DNA from: Coriaria nepalensis
Taxonomy: Eukaryota; Streptophyta; Magnoliopsida; Cucurbitales; Coriariaceae
Length of the DNA stretch: 64,000 nucleotides
Assembly (NCBI GenBank): GCA_027186245.1
Contig: CP114500.1
Location: 2,614,001-2,678,000 of the forward strand
Direction: 5' to 3'
Part shown: positions 1 to 12,159 of the stretch, piece by piece
Layout: each line of letters opens with the position of its first letter
Numbering within the stretch: position 1 is the stretch's first letter
The notes under the pieces: model-generated
Told to the model about the DNA's origin: nothing
Databases searched by the model: none
Seen by the model: only the letters and a program-made list of their open reading frames with translations
Position numbers and translations under genes: made by a program

Positions 1-1150
1 AGTTATACACTATGTACATACAAACTATTTTTGAACAAAATACTAAAAACCTTTTATATTTTGTAAGAGAGATTAAAAATCTCATATATTTTAAAACGAA
101 TAAAAAAGATCTTTTATATTTTACGAATGATGAAATATTTGTTCTTATTTAATTTTTTATTTTTTGCTAATATAATAATAACTTGATATATTGAATAAAT
201 ATGTCACATCAATTAATATTTGAAAAAATGATACATATATACATAAAGTATGATATTTTATTTTCCATATTTAAACTTTAATTTATTCATGTTTTCTCTT
301 GTCAATCTTTTTACCATTCATTTCATTCTTAAATTCATCGACCCATCATCAAACCGATGACCGCTGCCATAGACAGCCGCCTCTTCATACAACTACCAGC
401 TTCCCTCTTTATATGTCTCTCTAATATCTCAAATCTGGGTACAAAACAATTAAATAACAATAAAATTGTAGTAGATCCAACTTCAATCATGTTTGTTGAT
501 CATCCACTTTAGACTTATATTTAACCCGCCTAGTTAAGGAAAGGAAATTCATGCCACTGAACGATACCATCAACAACACAAAACGAAAAAAGCCTAGAGG
601 TAAAGGGGGGCAAATGCAGAATCTTGGCTCAAACTGATTTTTCCAGATAAAAATTTGGTTAACTTCTTTGATCAATTTGTTGGGGAGCCTTAACGCGTTA
701 TAGCCGGATCATGGGCACAATCTAGGTTTGGAACCCATATCTCATGTTGGGGTGGTGGGGTGTGGTGTTAGACACGATGGTGGTATGAAGAGGTGGCTAT
801 ATTTGGTTGCAATGATCGATTTATCAGCAGTGGTGGGATGAAATTAAAGACAAAAATGAAAAGAAAAAAAAAATTGTTGGGTAGAAAACATAAATTAGTT
901 AAAATTAAAGAGTAAAAATAAAAGTATTTACTTTTTAAACTACTTTTAATATTAGTCAATGGTATACTTATTTAGTATGCCACATCAAACTTTATTAGTA
1001 ATAATTGAAATATGGTAATAATAGGTTTGGGACCAACCATCAGTTAGCCTAGAAAATATAAACATTAAATATTTAATATCAGCGGTGATTTATGAGTTGA
1101 ACGAGAGACTAATTATATGTTAATAGTTAAAATATTATAAACTTATTGGG
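1..1150. other. AT-rich intergenic DNA, no gene seen
   Basis: Only short chance reading frames without family resemblance are present. The first 150 bases repeat a degenerate motif around ctyttatattttacgaa. No tRNA-like cloverleaf or recognisable transposon protein was found. Confidence 0.5.
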
Positions 1151-1151
1151 A

Positions 1152-1936
1152 TTAGAGTTGAGCATCGGGTCGGATTTGACCCGAAACTGTCCGAAACCTT
1201 ATATTTTGATATTTGATCCGATCAAAATATTTTGCCACTTTTTCGACCTGATCTAATCTGATTCGCATAGTGCCCTAGGGTATTCAATGAAACATAGCAG
1301 TTATGAAACCATCGGTTGCAAAGCTCTTTAATGAGATTACTTCAATTAAAGCCTCTTACACTGAGCTCCAAATGGCCATCAATCCTTACGACAATGAAGC
1401 GATTCAAGTTGTTGATCAGTTTATTGTGGATGAGTTTCAAGCGATTTCTGAGCCTATGCTCTATTTTCTAAAGAAGAAGTTTGATTTTTCGCCTCAAGTG
1501 AATCTCATGTTTTATGAGATTCAAGAATCATAGAGCTTGATGAAGACGTAGGGAATCACCATCAGGAAGCTGGAAATGGAGTTTGACGAAGCCATAATCG
1601 GAGAGAGAAGCCTTCGTGACAAAAGGGAATTGCTCCATGGAGAGAGGCAATGAGGAGTGGCGGAGGGCAAGCCGGGGAGCAGAGGCGGGTGGCGGAGAGT
1701 GTGCGTGGTGGGGGGGGGGGGGGGGGAGGGGCACCCTTCTTCATTGTAACTTGTGATTCCTTTTCATTTTTTTCTCTTATTTTCTTTTTAATTTTGTGAG
1801 ACTACATGTCGGATAACCGTAAAATTGATTGAATCGGTGTCAAATTTTTTAATACATAATCTTATCTGTATTTGATTTAATCCGTCTGATCGAATTAGAT
1901 CAGATCAGATACATATTTTTTGCACATATCTAATTT
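1152..1936. mobile_element. Possible Pack-type (gene-capturing) TIR element
   Basis: The left edge reads ttagagttgagcatcgggt. The right edge, read on the other strand, gives ttagatatgtgcaaaaaat. Both are followed inward by runs of (g)atctgat/gatccgat-like motifs. Such termini are common in non-autonomous plant TIR elements. The centre holds the DUF641 fragment at 1303-1700. I could not define a target-site duplication, so the element boundary is inference. Confidence 0.35.
1303..1700 (+). pseudogene. DUF641 / GIL1-like gene fragment
   Basis: The frame from 1303 to 1533 encodes 76 residues that follow the DUF641 N-terminal pattern: a KLFNEITSIKASYTELQ stretch, then NPYDNEAIQVVDQ, and an FYEIQES segment where the family reads EIQEQ. 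After a stop at 1531-1533 the same frame continues with family-like residues (SLMKT, stop, GITIRKLEMEFDEA, SLRDK), so at least two nonsense codons interrupt it. DUF641 proteins include Arabidopsis GRAVITROPIC IN THE LIGHT 1, which acts in phytochrome-dependent light and gravity responses and is normally over 400 residues. This is a short, broken N-terminal piece, probably captured by a transposon. A 17-base G tract lies just downstream near 1710. Function is very unlikely. Confidence 0.6.
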
Positions 1937-1939
1937 GAA

Positions 1940-4125
1940 TCTCTAGAGGATAAAAAATAATTAAAAAATAATAATATAAATAATATTTTTATCAATTTTA
2001 AAATAAAAGTGATTAATATAATCCATCTCAATTTTTTCAATCGATCTTTACATCAACCAAATTGTTAATCCCTTTTACAAATGTTATTTAAATTACAAAT
2101 GACCAATGACGGGTCATATTTGATGACCCAAAGCATTTTTGACATGTGAGCTTTTAAACTTTAATTTTTAATACCAAACATTTTGCAAATCATTAATTAT
2201 AGTTGCAATCACGACTTTTTCAACTTTTGCAAATCAGTAAGACAAATTGCAAGTCAACCTTTGTGCCTTACTTTACGAGTATGATGAAAAGGAATCCTTT
2301 TAATGATAAAGAGGCATTTGGGTGGTATTAGACTTGTTTGGGAGCTAATATGTCCGGTTTTGGGGCATTAGATTTGTTTACCTTATACCTTATTTAAAGA
2401 TACCTAATTTAGTTAATTTATTTTTTTTTTCTCTTTATTTTTTTTCTTAGTTAATCCTTGAATTGGATTATAAGGTAAACAAATTTAAGGGTCCCACACG
2501 ATCGGGAAGATGTAAATCTGCCTAATCCCACATATTAACTTCCTAAACTCTTATTATAGAAATACTTAAAACATTTAAATAATATAACACATCTTTATCC
2601 ATAGTCCAAATATCTAGATCTATTAACCTATTTTTCTACTTGATTCTATGGAGGAGAATCTAAACGAAATTTTACATGTATAAATTCGTTAGGTTAGCCA
2701 TTCTAAAATTTTTTAAAAAAAACCCTTGAACCGAAAATCTCGCAAAGATTTGTTCCTTGACTTTGATCGACTAATCATAAGAGAAATGATACGTTAATAA
2801 TAATTTATGATTTTCCCATTGACCATTGAAAAGGTCTACTCATTAAATGGGGACTTGCGGCCTATTTATAGTCTTTTGAGTTTATTCATTAGAATGAATA
2901 GTTTGATGATCCCAATGAAAGACTTTGTTCGTATTAATCTATATTACCAATCCATTTCAATAGATAACTCTGTGTTTTTGTTTTTGTTTTTGTTTTTTTT
3001 TCGTTATTTTATTATTGATTTTCATTTTTTTTACTAAAGGAAAAAATAAAATAAAATAAAATAAAATAAAATAAGAGAAAATTAATAATCATCGGATGAA
3101 AAATTAATATTTCAATATGTTATATTTATGTTTGATTTTGAGTGAGACTCACTTCATGTAAACGAAATGTTAAGGTTAATTCAGATTCTCTTTCGTGAGA
3201 GATTCGAATCGGTATATGGTACGTTCAAAATAATTAATGGGTGAATGAGAAATTGAATCTCAAAGTGCAACTATTGAAATGGTTTGAAAGAGAAAAATTG
3301 TGTTCAACATTAAAAAGAGCAACAAGTGAGAGAATGTTTATATATAATTACACATTTATTAATGGATAATAAAATATAAGCTAAAATGTTCTCTCGTGCG
3401 TACGCCTGCAGGGGCTTGGCTCGTATGCGCTTGCACCTGGACACGCCGAATGTCAACCCGATACCTTGGCCCACCTTTTGTTTTCTTCTAGAATTTTTTT
3501 TTCTTCTTCTGCAAAAACGTATGAAGATGAAAGGTTGTAAGTTAATTTTTGGTTTCATCATATTTAAATATGTATTAAACCATATTAAATTCTTATTAAT
3601 CTCATCCTCCCTCATGAGCTTATAAATTGGCAGCTTCCTTCCATTTAGAAACATACCAAGAAAACAAAGTCTCTCTGTTTTCCTTCTTTCCCTCTAGAGT
3701 TCTAAGTTTACAGTATGGTATAGTTTGAACCAAGTTTGAGTTCGCCGGAATAGTTTCGGTGGTGCGCTGCTACTGTTCATCTCCGTTGTATCCTGGAAGA
3801 CAAATGTCGTTCAACCTTTTACACCGACGTGAGGAGGCAAATCTATTTTAAGAAAATTGTTATATAATAGACATCGGTTTGATTCTTAATTTTTTCCTCA
3901 CTGTTTTCAATCTTATGTTCAATTATTTATAATATTTGTGATATGTTTAATATTATGTTTTATTATTCCATTAGATTTTTCTTATTTTACATATTCTATT
4001 TTATTTTATGATTTACTGTTCTATAGTCTCAGTCTATTTGTGATATGTTTAATATTTTGTTTTATGATTTACATATTCTTATTTCGCTATCTTGAAGATA
4101 TATTTATGCTCTTCTTTTGTACCTA
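1940..4125. other. AT-rich intergenic DNA
   Basis: No gene was recognised. The stretch contains the simple repeats at 2976-3075 and a short GC-richer patch at 3386-3480 whose open frames resemble no known family on either strand. Confidence 0.4.
2976..3075. repeat. Simple repeats (TTTTTG)n and (AAAAT)n
   Basis: A run of gtttttgtttttgttttt near 2976-3000 is followed by about seven copies of aaaat between 3041 and 3075. They are microsatellite-like and useful only as polymorphic markers. Confidence 0.85.
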
Positions 4126-4129
4126 ACCT

Positions 4130-5560
4130 ATTATACAAATCATTATACACTATCTTATTAGCATCTCATACTGTTTTACTACTTAACCTCTTAACTTGTT
4201 TATATACATCATACGACACCTGATCTATATTTTTTTTATCAATTTTTAAATTGTATTTTCTTTTTTCTAATGGCTTGTTGCACCTCATTGTTCTACCACT
4301 ATATCTTATTGTCATGGCCTCTCTTGCCTTTAGCCTCTCCAAATACTTCCCTCGTCTCACTCTTTATATGGTTAGCTATGTGTTCAAAAAGTTCAGAGTA
4401 CTTCTTTATATGGTAAGCTATGCGTCTCACTCACATTCCTCTAAGACTAACTGATCATCTAATATCTTATTTCTAAAAGTCTGATGATATCTCCCTTCAT
4501 AGTCCACCAGCCTAACGTGACCTCTGTTTATTCTATCTCGACTCACAAGATAAAAATCCAAGATTAATAATCTATGTTGGGTCGTCAAGTACTCTTTTGG
4601 TATGACCTTACAACTTTTACAGCTACATCGGTCTTATCTCCTAACAATAAAATAATCAATTTGACTTCTATTATACCTACTCGCAAAAGTTACTAAATGA
4701 TTTTTTCTCTTTTTATAGAAAGTATTTACTATTCTAAAATTACTAGTTAAGGCAAAATCTCGAGTATATATTATTTTGAACCCCAAAGCTTTTACCTCTA
4801 TGAACCATTTCATATATAACTATATTCTTACCTACATAGAAATTTAAATCTCCACCTATGAATATATTTTTCAAAAATGGGATTTTATTAATTACCTCTC
4901 CCAAGGAGTCCTAAAATTCATTCTTAGTCTCATCATCTAATTTCACTTGGGGTTCATGTGCAGTAATAATATGCATTATCTTTTTAAGGCTAAAGTAATA
5001 TTCTTATCCTCAAACCTCTTAACAACAACTGCTGCATCCTTAGCCTTGCTCCATTTCCACTTTATCTCTTGAAGACAAGCTATATTTACCTTCTTTCTAT
5101 GCATAGCCTCCACTATTTCTAGTGACTTATCCGTTAATATTCACATGTTATAAGAGACTAATTAATCTTCCTAATTCTAGTATGAACTAGCTTCTTTACG
5201 CGTCCTCATTCAATTTGGTGTGAGAACATTTGCCTATTTATCACTGCAATTAGGTGTCATTGCAATGCATCTTGCTCATTTTACACTACACCCGAGCGTA
5301 GGTGGAGTGTGTCGCTTATAACAGGGGATGCTCTAACATTTTGCATTAATTTTTCTTAACTAATTTCAATGTAAGGGATGTAATGTGTTCTTTTACTATT
5401 AGCTTTTCACATGCCTGACACCAACCCTCCTCCTTTATTCAGACTTGGAACCAGCCGACTCGTGGGAGGAGTTGCCTAGAAATCATCCTTAAGTAGTGGA
5501 ATTTCTTTACTCACATGGACACTCGAGACTAGGGCTTTTTCTCTATCATGGTGAAACTTT
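4130..5560 (-). mobile_element. RTE-clade LINE relic, endonuclease region
   Basis: Reading the minus strand from about 5150 down to 4470, interrupted frames give the order expected of an RTE-type apurinic endonuclease. First comes EAMHRKKVNIACLQEIKW, then FIGGDLNFYVGK, YKKRKNHLVTFASRYNRSQ with IDYFIVRR, and finally CKVIPKEYLTTQHRLLILD. The frame at 4360-4166 resembles the basic linker before the reverse transcriptase domain. The part from 5160 to about 5560 looks like the element's 5' leader. Several stops and frameshifts make it non-functional, and the reverse transcriptase itself is not visible. The clade assignment is from remembered family motifs. Confidence 0.65.
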
Positions 5561-6265
5561 AAATAGCTCCCAATGAGATGAGATGAGATGTTAGGGTTAC
5601 CAGTAGAGAGGAGACATATCCAATACAGATAAGTATCAAGTGTGCCCTCCTATTACAGATTACCACTTCACTTGGGTCTACACTACCGTCCAACCATGTT
5701 AAATAAAATATGAAATGCTCATTGGCCCATAATCAATTGATCGCATAATTTTATTGAACTTCAAGTATATCCCCTAACATGATAATATTTTATAGCTCAT
5801 TTTTATAAAACCAAAATATTATATTAATTATAAGTCCAATTAAAATAATTCTAACATTTTAACCTTAAAAAAATAACAATTCATTTTCTTCCAATTTATG
5901 TTTTAGAAATACCCCTTAAACAAAAACAATTGAAAATTTTGATCGTTGGTTCTCCATCTCTTAATTTATTACAAGTTCTCCCTCTAGATTGAAGAAAAAA
6001 GGTTGTAATTTATTTCACATATGTCTTTCAAAAGAGAAATGGTTGAAATTGAATGAACTTGTGACCACTCAAGTAATAACTTTTAAACACTCTAGTAATA
6101 AATATGCAGTTGACTAAATAAATGAACATCCACAAGAATAAACTCATAAACAAAAAAATTAAACATAACATTTCAAAGTTATAAACCATTAACGACTACA
6201 GACAAAGTTCATTGTCATTGTACACGAGTGGTAGAATGAAAAAAAAAAAAAAAATAGTATCAAAT

Positions 6266-6384
6266 ATGGGAAAATGGTTGCAACCAATGCAATGCACTTT
6301 GTCGCTCATAACTTGATTAGTGTTTAATTATATAAATGTGGGAAATCGGTTGCAACCGTAGCAGTGCACTTGTCATTCATAACT
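6266..6384 (+). repeat. Degenerate 47-base direct repeat, two copies
   Basis: Copies at about 6266-6312 and 6338-6384 share the order gggaaa, cggttgcaacc or its variant, gcactt, and cataact. The middle is conserved better than the spacer. No function is suggested. Confidence 0.6.
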
Positions 6385-6439
6385 TCTCCCGCAATAGGCA
6401 TTCTTACATGCAAATCATCATAAGAAAAACATTAAGTAA

Positions 6440-7890
6440 CCTTAATCGAGAAGTAGTCGCCCCTTATAGTGAAAGTGTATGCTCGTTAAATTAATTAGAT
6501 TTTGATTCACTGAGGTAGATATTTTATGTGATATTATTTTTTTATATATATTAATAAAATATTATTAATTATCATTTATAAAAGTCATTTATTATTTATC
6601 ATGGATATTAATTTTATTAAAATTAATATTATATATCTTATAAATATATATCACAATAAAGTCTAATAATATCTTGATCATGATAGATATTATATTAGTA
6701 AATACTTAAGTCGCTAAAGGATCTATAAGACACAAATGGTTCATTGTCATAAGATCTCGAGAATGAATATTAATTTATTCGAATAAAATACCATGATGAT
6801 TGCATGAGTACTTAATAGAGATTAAGAGTACTGAATACAAAACTTAGATAATTCTTAATTATAATTAATACTAAGTATTAATGAGAATTATCTAGTGACT
6901 ATATTACATGTAGTCTTTAGACTTGAGACGCAAAGATTCCTTGAGTACATGATTTCATACTTTGACATCATTCTAATTAGTCATAATTATAGTTAACACG
7001 GGCCGTCAGATATAAAATGTTGTGCGAGAAGGTTGTAAATGGTCAAAAGGGAATCCATCGTTTCCGTATTTAGAATTATATTCTATGGATTATATATTTT
7101 ATTGAGCAATAAATATTTACAAAGTAGTGTGTTGTAAATCAATTGTTGATGTTCAATAAATATATAATCGTTCATATGATTTATCTATTATGGTTTAACA
7201 GTTATATCATACCCTAGAACAAATTAGGATATTAGCAAAATAAAAAGATTGTTATTGTAAGTTTACTATAGTCACAACATGTTTTTTCGGAATATGGTAT
7301 TTCTGATATTTGTGGCAGTCTTGACACTTTGTTAGAAGTCAACATTGACTTGGAAGCTTAAAGTTATTTAATAATGAAATAATTAAGTTAATTATTTAAT
7401 TTAAAATGTTATTTTAAATTAAATGAATTTAATTAGAATTAAATAAATCATAAAATGTTTATGAAATCTTCATGTCCGCGGAATGTAGAATCTAATTGAT
7501 CACACACATAAGATTCAAAGTAATTCAATTAAGGTTTTATTGGAGAAAAGAGAAAAGCTGACAAAAATTATTTTAGAAGTAAAATAATAATTTGACTTAT
7601 AATTTTAAAGTTTCTAAAGGTAGAGATTTTAAATAGAAATTTAACCGTACGAAAAAAGTTGTGTTTTCTAAGGGTAGAGGGCGAGTACTTGAACGTCTCC
7701 CCATCTTAATATAATAAGAAGAGTTATAAGCATCAAGAAAGAAGTATTCTTAAAACATGTTTTGATTTATTTATGATGAATAAAATCTGAATAAAATTTT
7801 CAATATTACTTTCGCTGTATTTACTATATTATTAGCATGCCTACGTTTCCTCAGCTACGGATGATTCGGCAACAACACAATTCTAAGAGA
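6440..7890. mobile_element. Possible degenerate Copia-type LTR
   Basis: The base composition and the arrangement resemble long Copia LTRs. There is a weakly conserved segment about pairing 'gagtactta' and 'gattaagagtac', a ggtcaaaagggaatcc patch near 7045, and a ctttcgctgt end near 7815. There are no coding motifs, no clear TG...CA ends and no target duplication, so this is a weak call. Confidence 0.25.
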
Positions 7891-10334
7891 AATAAGCTAA
7901 GAAGAAAAGATAGAAACCACTCCAAAAGAATTTCAATCAAAGAAAAAGAACACTCAAAGTCAAACCCTATCTTTCTGCTCTAACTTAATTTTCATTTTTC
8001 CATCAACCAAATAGTTTCCTTAAACAAGCATAGAAAGAAAATGGTCGATTCATCACAATCACTAGAAACGCAACAAGAATTCATCTTCTATCCAATCAAC
8101 AGAGGAATCAACCAAATAGAAATCACCTAATCAAAGACATCAACTAAAATATATACATAATTATACAAAATTAGTTTGTGAACCAATCAACACATATAAG
8201 AATGAAATAAATTAAACATTACACATAATTATCCAATTATTTTGATCGAAATTCCTTGATTTCTTAGCTCAAGTTCCACCTTGAAAATAAGACAACATAC
8301 TTTCGATAGAAAATTAGAAAGATAAAAATAGAGGAAGAAATGTTGGCGTCCCGGCTCGAAGAAGGTTTTGTAAATAGTAAGAGATGGTGAGATCATATTT
8401 TCTTCTAATTTAACTACTTTTACCCAATTAACACCTCATTCTCCTGTTAATCAAGATTCCAAAGATTTTTTGGTATTTTAGAGAATGAAAACTCATTCTA
8501 ATAACTGAGTGATAATGAATCAAAGGAGAGAAATGAAATCAAATTCATTATCATTTCTACCCATTTCCTAATGTCCACTTTAGAGTCCAATCTTAGACTC
8601 TCTTCAGTGACTAGTAGGCCCACCAAAAAATATGGCTGGGTCAGAAGACGTATGATTGGGCCATTATAAAATCTATCCTTCGACCCGAAAGCTCCATTCA
8701 TTTCGGCCCACAACCATACATTATTATTATTACATTAAAATAAATCAAACGATAATTACCAAGTCTAGTCTGTCTATTAGTAGTCAGTAAGACAGATAAG
8801 CCCAGGTCATAAATCTTCAATTTCCTTTTAATTAATTAATAATATTTATTCTACTTACCAGAAAAAAAAACAGCTTTCTTATATTACACGCGACATTAAT
8901 TTCAATCACACACACCACCCTCCATGTAAAATCGATCAGTGTTTGTTCCTCTACAGCCCTATTCCTTTTTTCTCGCTTGCAACCGTTCGTTATGAGCCAC
9001 TCCACATCCAATTCATTAGAAGTGGCAATGTGGGTTAAGCCGGCCCCAGTTCGGTAAGCTTTTGAAGCTTCCATCCGAGTCCGTAGCTAACAGTCTCAGA
9101 TCAAGTCTGGCTTGAGAGTGAGTGGGTTTGGTTCAAGCTTGTTCGTTTTGGAATTTATGTAAGTTTAATTAATTTTTTTTAATTTTAATTTATATAATAT
9201 TAAAAATTAATATTTAAGTAGTTTAAAATTTAATAATTTAAATTATAAATTATAAATAAGTGAAATAATAAATAATAAAATAATAAACTTAAAACTTAAA
9301 TTTAAATAATAAAATATGAGTAAATAAATAAATATAAAATAATATTATAATATTTATTCAATTATCAAAATAGATGGTAGAAGATTGGGAGGTGGTACAT
9401 CACCATCATATATGTATAGATTATAATGATATTGTAAGTGATCAAATATTTTTTTTTTATCTTGCATCAAAAAGTTTTGTGTATATCAAATATTATGTAA
9501 ATCGTAATATAATTTTATTATATCAGTCGATCCTATAAATTTTACAAAATAGTCATAAATAGGATGTCTTTTACTAGCTGGTTCAGGCTATCTAGTATCT
9601 CTAGCTCTATCAAATTTTATTATTAAAAATTACTAAAGTTTTGAGAGAGTTGAGTGTAAGAATATAAATAAGAGATATATAATATTTATACGAGAAAAAA
9701 TGTAAATAGATTGTAAACAAAAATGAGATATTAAAAATATAAATATAAGAGACATAATATTTATAGGAGAGAAAATGAGATATTTATTTAAAAAAAATGA
9801 AAAATATATTTTATGTATATAAAAAATGTCTTTTGTGCTACAAAACTTTTTTATTGAATTATAAATTTTTTTTTTATTAAACTCTAAAAATTATTTATTA
9901 TATCACACAACAAATTTTACCAAAAAAAAAAAAACTCAATTTTAAACCCTCCTTTAATAAGACTAGAGCCGGGCCGAGAATTTTAAAGTCCGGCCCGACT
10001 TAAACCGACTCGAGCCTAATTAAGGCCGAGCCGACCCAACCCGAATTTGCCAGCAACCTACCTCGTTAACAGACCATAACTAGCCGTTCTACCTTGACGT
10101 GGCACGTATCAAATGGACCGCAGTGTTTAGAAAGCGCGAAATCGGCCCTATCATTCGACATCCAACAGCTCCTCACGCGCTTTCTCCTTAAATCACGCAA
10201 TTCGATACTTTTCCCTCGCTGCTATAATCACTGCTCGAGTGCTTGCGGTTTCCATCAAAGCATTTCTACAATCTCTCTTGGCTTCTCTCTCCAAAGTATT
10301 CCGATCTGCGAACCAGAAAGAATCAAAGTGACTA

Positions 10335-12158
10335 ATGGCTAGATTTGTTCTGATACTCGCATTGTGTGTGTTGCCGGCGATCGTTGGCGCCGTCCGGCCG
10401 GTGAGAAACCCGCTCGTAGTGGAAGGGAAAGTGTACTGCGACGCTTGCCGTGCTGGTTTCGAGACATCTGCTGCCACCTACATAGCTGGTACTATTTTTT
10501 TTTTCTTCCACATACGATCTTCTCTTTCTTTCTCTCTCTGAGCACACATGAACATCCAGATGCTAATATTGTACACGAGTAGTGCTCATTATGAACCGCT
10601 AGGTAGAAGTGACCTGAGTTTAGTTCCAGTGTTCTCGTGGTCTAGATCTGTTTCTCAGATTAGCAAGATTTCGAGTACAGATCTTTGAAATTACGCGATC
10701 TTTGGATTGCTTGCTAGTTTAAGTAGTTTATTACCGATCTAACAAACTACTAAGGTTTCTGCGTTTTCTTCTGTTGTAGGTTTAGATTTGGTGTGGATTT
10801 TTTTTCTTTTGTTACTAGAGTTTAATTATTTGGATCAGTATGAGGTTTAGTTTTGCAATTGCTACAGTTTATTAGGTCACTGCAGCAAGTGAAATGATCT
10901 TTTTAGGATGTGTTTATTGAGCATTGTTTAAGCTGGGAAATTAAGAGCTCTACTTTTGTTCTATTGAAGTCTTTAAAGAATTAATTAATTAATTATTACT
11001 AGCTAAAGGGATAATTAACTTGTCATTGACTTTTGTCTCTGATTGAAAAACATATAATATAGCCTACTATGTATTTTTTGGGTAATAATAACTAATATTT
11101 TTTTCCTTGATATATATATATATATAGATTATCTGATAGATTAGTGGTTTGGTTAGAAGTGATCATGTGACTACGCTGAATCTCGGGGATGATGGGAATA
11201 TATAGTGATAATGCATTTTCTCTTCTGTGAATAAATTATTGTTTTCGCATTTGGAAAACTTATTACCTTACTGGTAGCAGTGTTCTGCGGTGTCTTTTGG
11301 ATGAACTTACACTTTCAAATCTGCAGCCCCGCTTCCATAAGAAACCGAAAATTCATGTGCTTTTCTTACTTCTATATCTAATTGACAATCTTGAAGCATA
11401 AATATCATCATATCATAAAGAGAGTGGCCATGCTCAAGCTCATGGTCTTCCAAGCTTCATATCTAAAGTTCACGTGGTGAAAAGAACTGTATTGAGATTC
11501 AAACCGTGAGCTAGAACGTTTCCCCTCTTCACCATATACCATAAAACCTCGATAATTTAACACTGTAAATTAATACCTCGTTTTAATAATAGTTTTGGCT
11601 TGTCCCTATTCGAGGGTAACTTGTTAATATAATGTTGATTATTTAATGCACAAATAATAAAATTTTCTTGATCCTGGAACTATCAATTATCGTGGTTTTA
11701 CAATATATAGTACTGTTTCTACTCCAAGCATACCCTCAAAAATCTAACTTCATTACTTGTTTAAATTTTAATAAACATATTCTAGTAGGATTATATTATT
11801 TTGCTTAATCAATCCTCTCTTAACCATGATAGGTGCCAAAGTCAGAGTGGAATGCAAAAGCAGGAAAACATTGGAACTTGTATACAGCCAAGAGGCCAAG
11901 ACTGACTCTTCCGGAACCTACAAAATCTTGGTCTCAGAGGAGCACTCAGACCAGCTGTGTGATGCCCTACTGGTCAGCAGCCCCATCAAGGACTGCTCCT
12001 CACCATCCGAAGGGCGAGACAGATCCCGTGTGATCCTCACTAGCTACAATGGAATCGTATCGCAGACCCGTTATGCCAATGCCATGGGCTTCATGAAAGA
12101 CCAGGCTCTTAATGGATGCCACCAAATTCTCAGCCAATATCAGGAAGAAAACTTTTAA
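10335..12158 (+). CDS. Pollen Ole e 1 allergen/extensin-like secreted protein
   Basis: There are two exons, 10335-10488 and 11833-12158, joined across a 1344-base GT-AG intron in phase 1, giving 159 residues. Residues 1-19 form a hydrophobic signal peptide ending near IVGA. The mature part starts VRPVRNPLVVEGKVYCDAC, which is the Ole e 1 domain opening. Six cysteines follow the signal (35, 38, 59, 94, 106, 147), as expected for this disulfide-linked beta-barrel fold. Family members are secreted to the cell wall or pollen tube surface (LAT52-like, SAH7-like), and no enzymatic role is established. The length is typical and nothing is broken. The start is the only ATG ahead of the signal peptide. 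The intron carries a MITE at 11534-11708. In Arabidopsis the matching syntenic gene is At1g78040 (from memory). It lies upstream of and parallel to the PGM gene. Confidence 0.93.
11534..11708. mobile_element. MITE in the intron of the Ole e 1-like gene
   Basis: The left end reads atataccataaaacctcga and the right end, on the other strand, reads atatattgtaaaaccacga. This gives an imperfect terminal inverted repeat of about 25 bases around a 175-base AT-rich body. The body has further cctcg/cgagg motifs and no coding capacity. Confidence 0.6.
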
Positions 12159-12159
12159 A

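Larger units (their letters stand above)
5720..10090. other. Gene-free AT-rich region
   Basis: No gene was recognised. The stretch contains the 47-base direct repeat at 6266-6384 and LTR-like DNA at 6440-7890. Two patches rich in GGGTCGG/CCGGCCC-type motifs lie at 9005-9150 and 9960-10055. They flank extremely AT-rich DNA (9160-9950) and are roughly inverted relative to each other, so a degenerate TIR element is possible. Confidence 0.4.

Noticed and set aside
3310..3654. Open frame of 114 residues on the minus strand
   Set aside because: Low-complexity, no family resemblance, and an overlapping frame of similar length on the other strand; probably chance.
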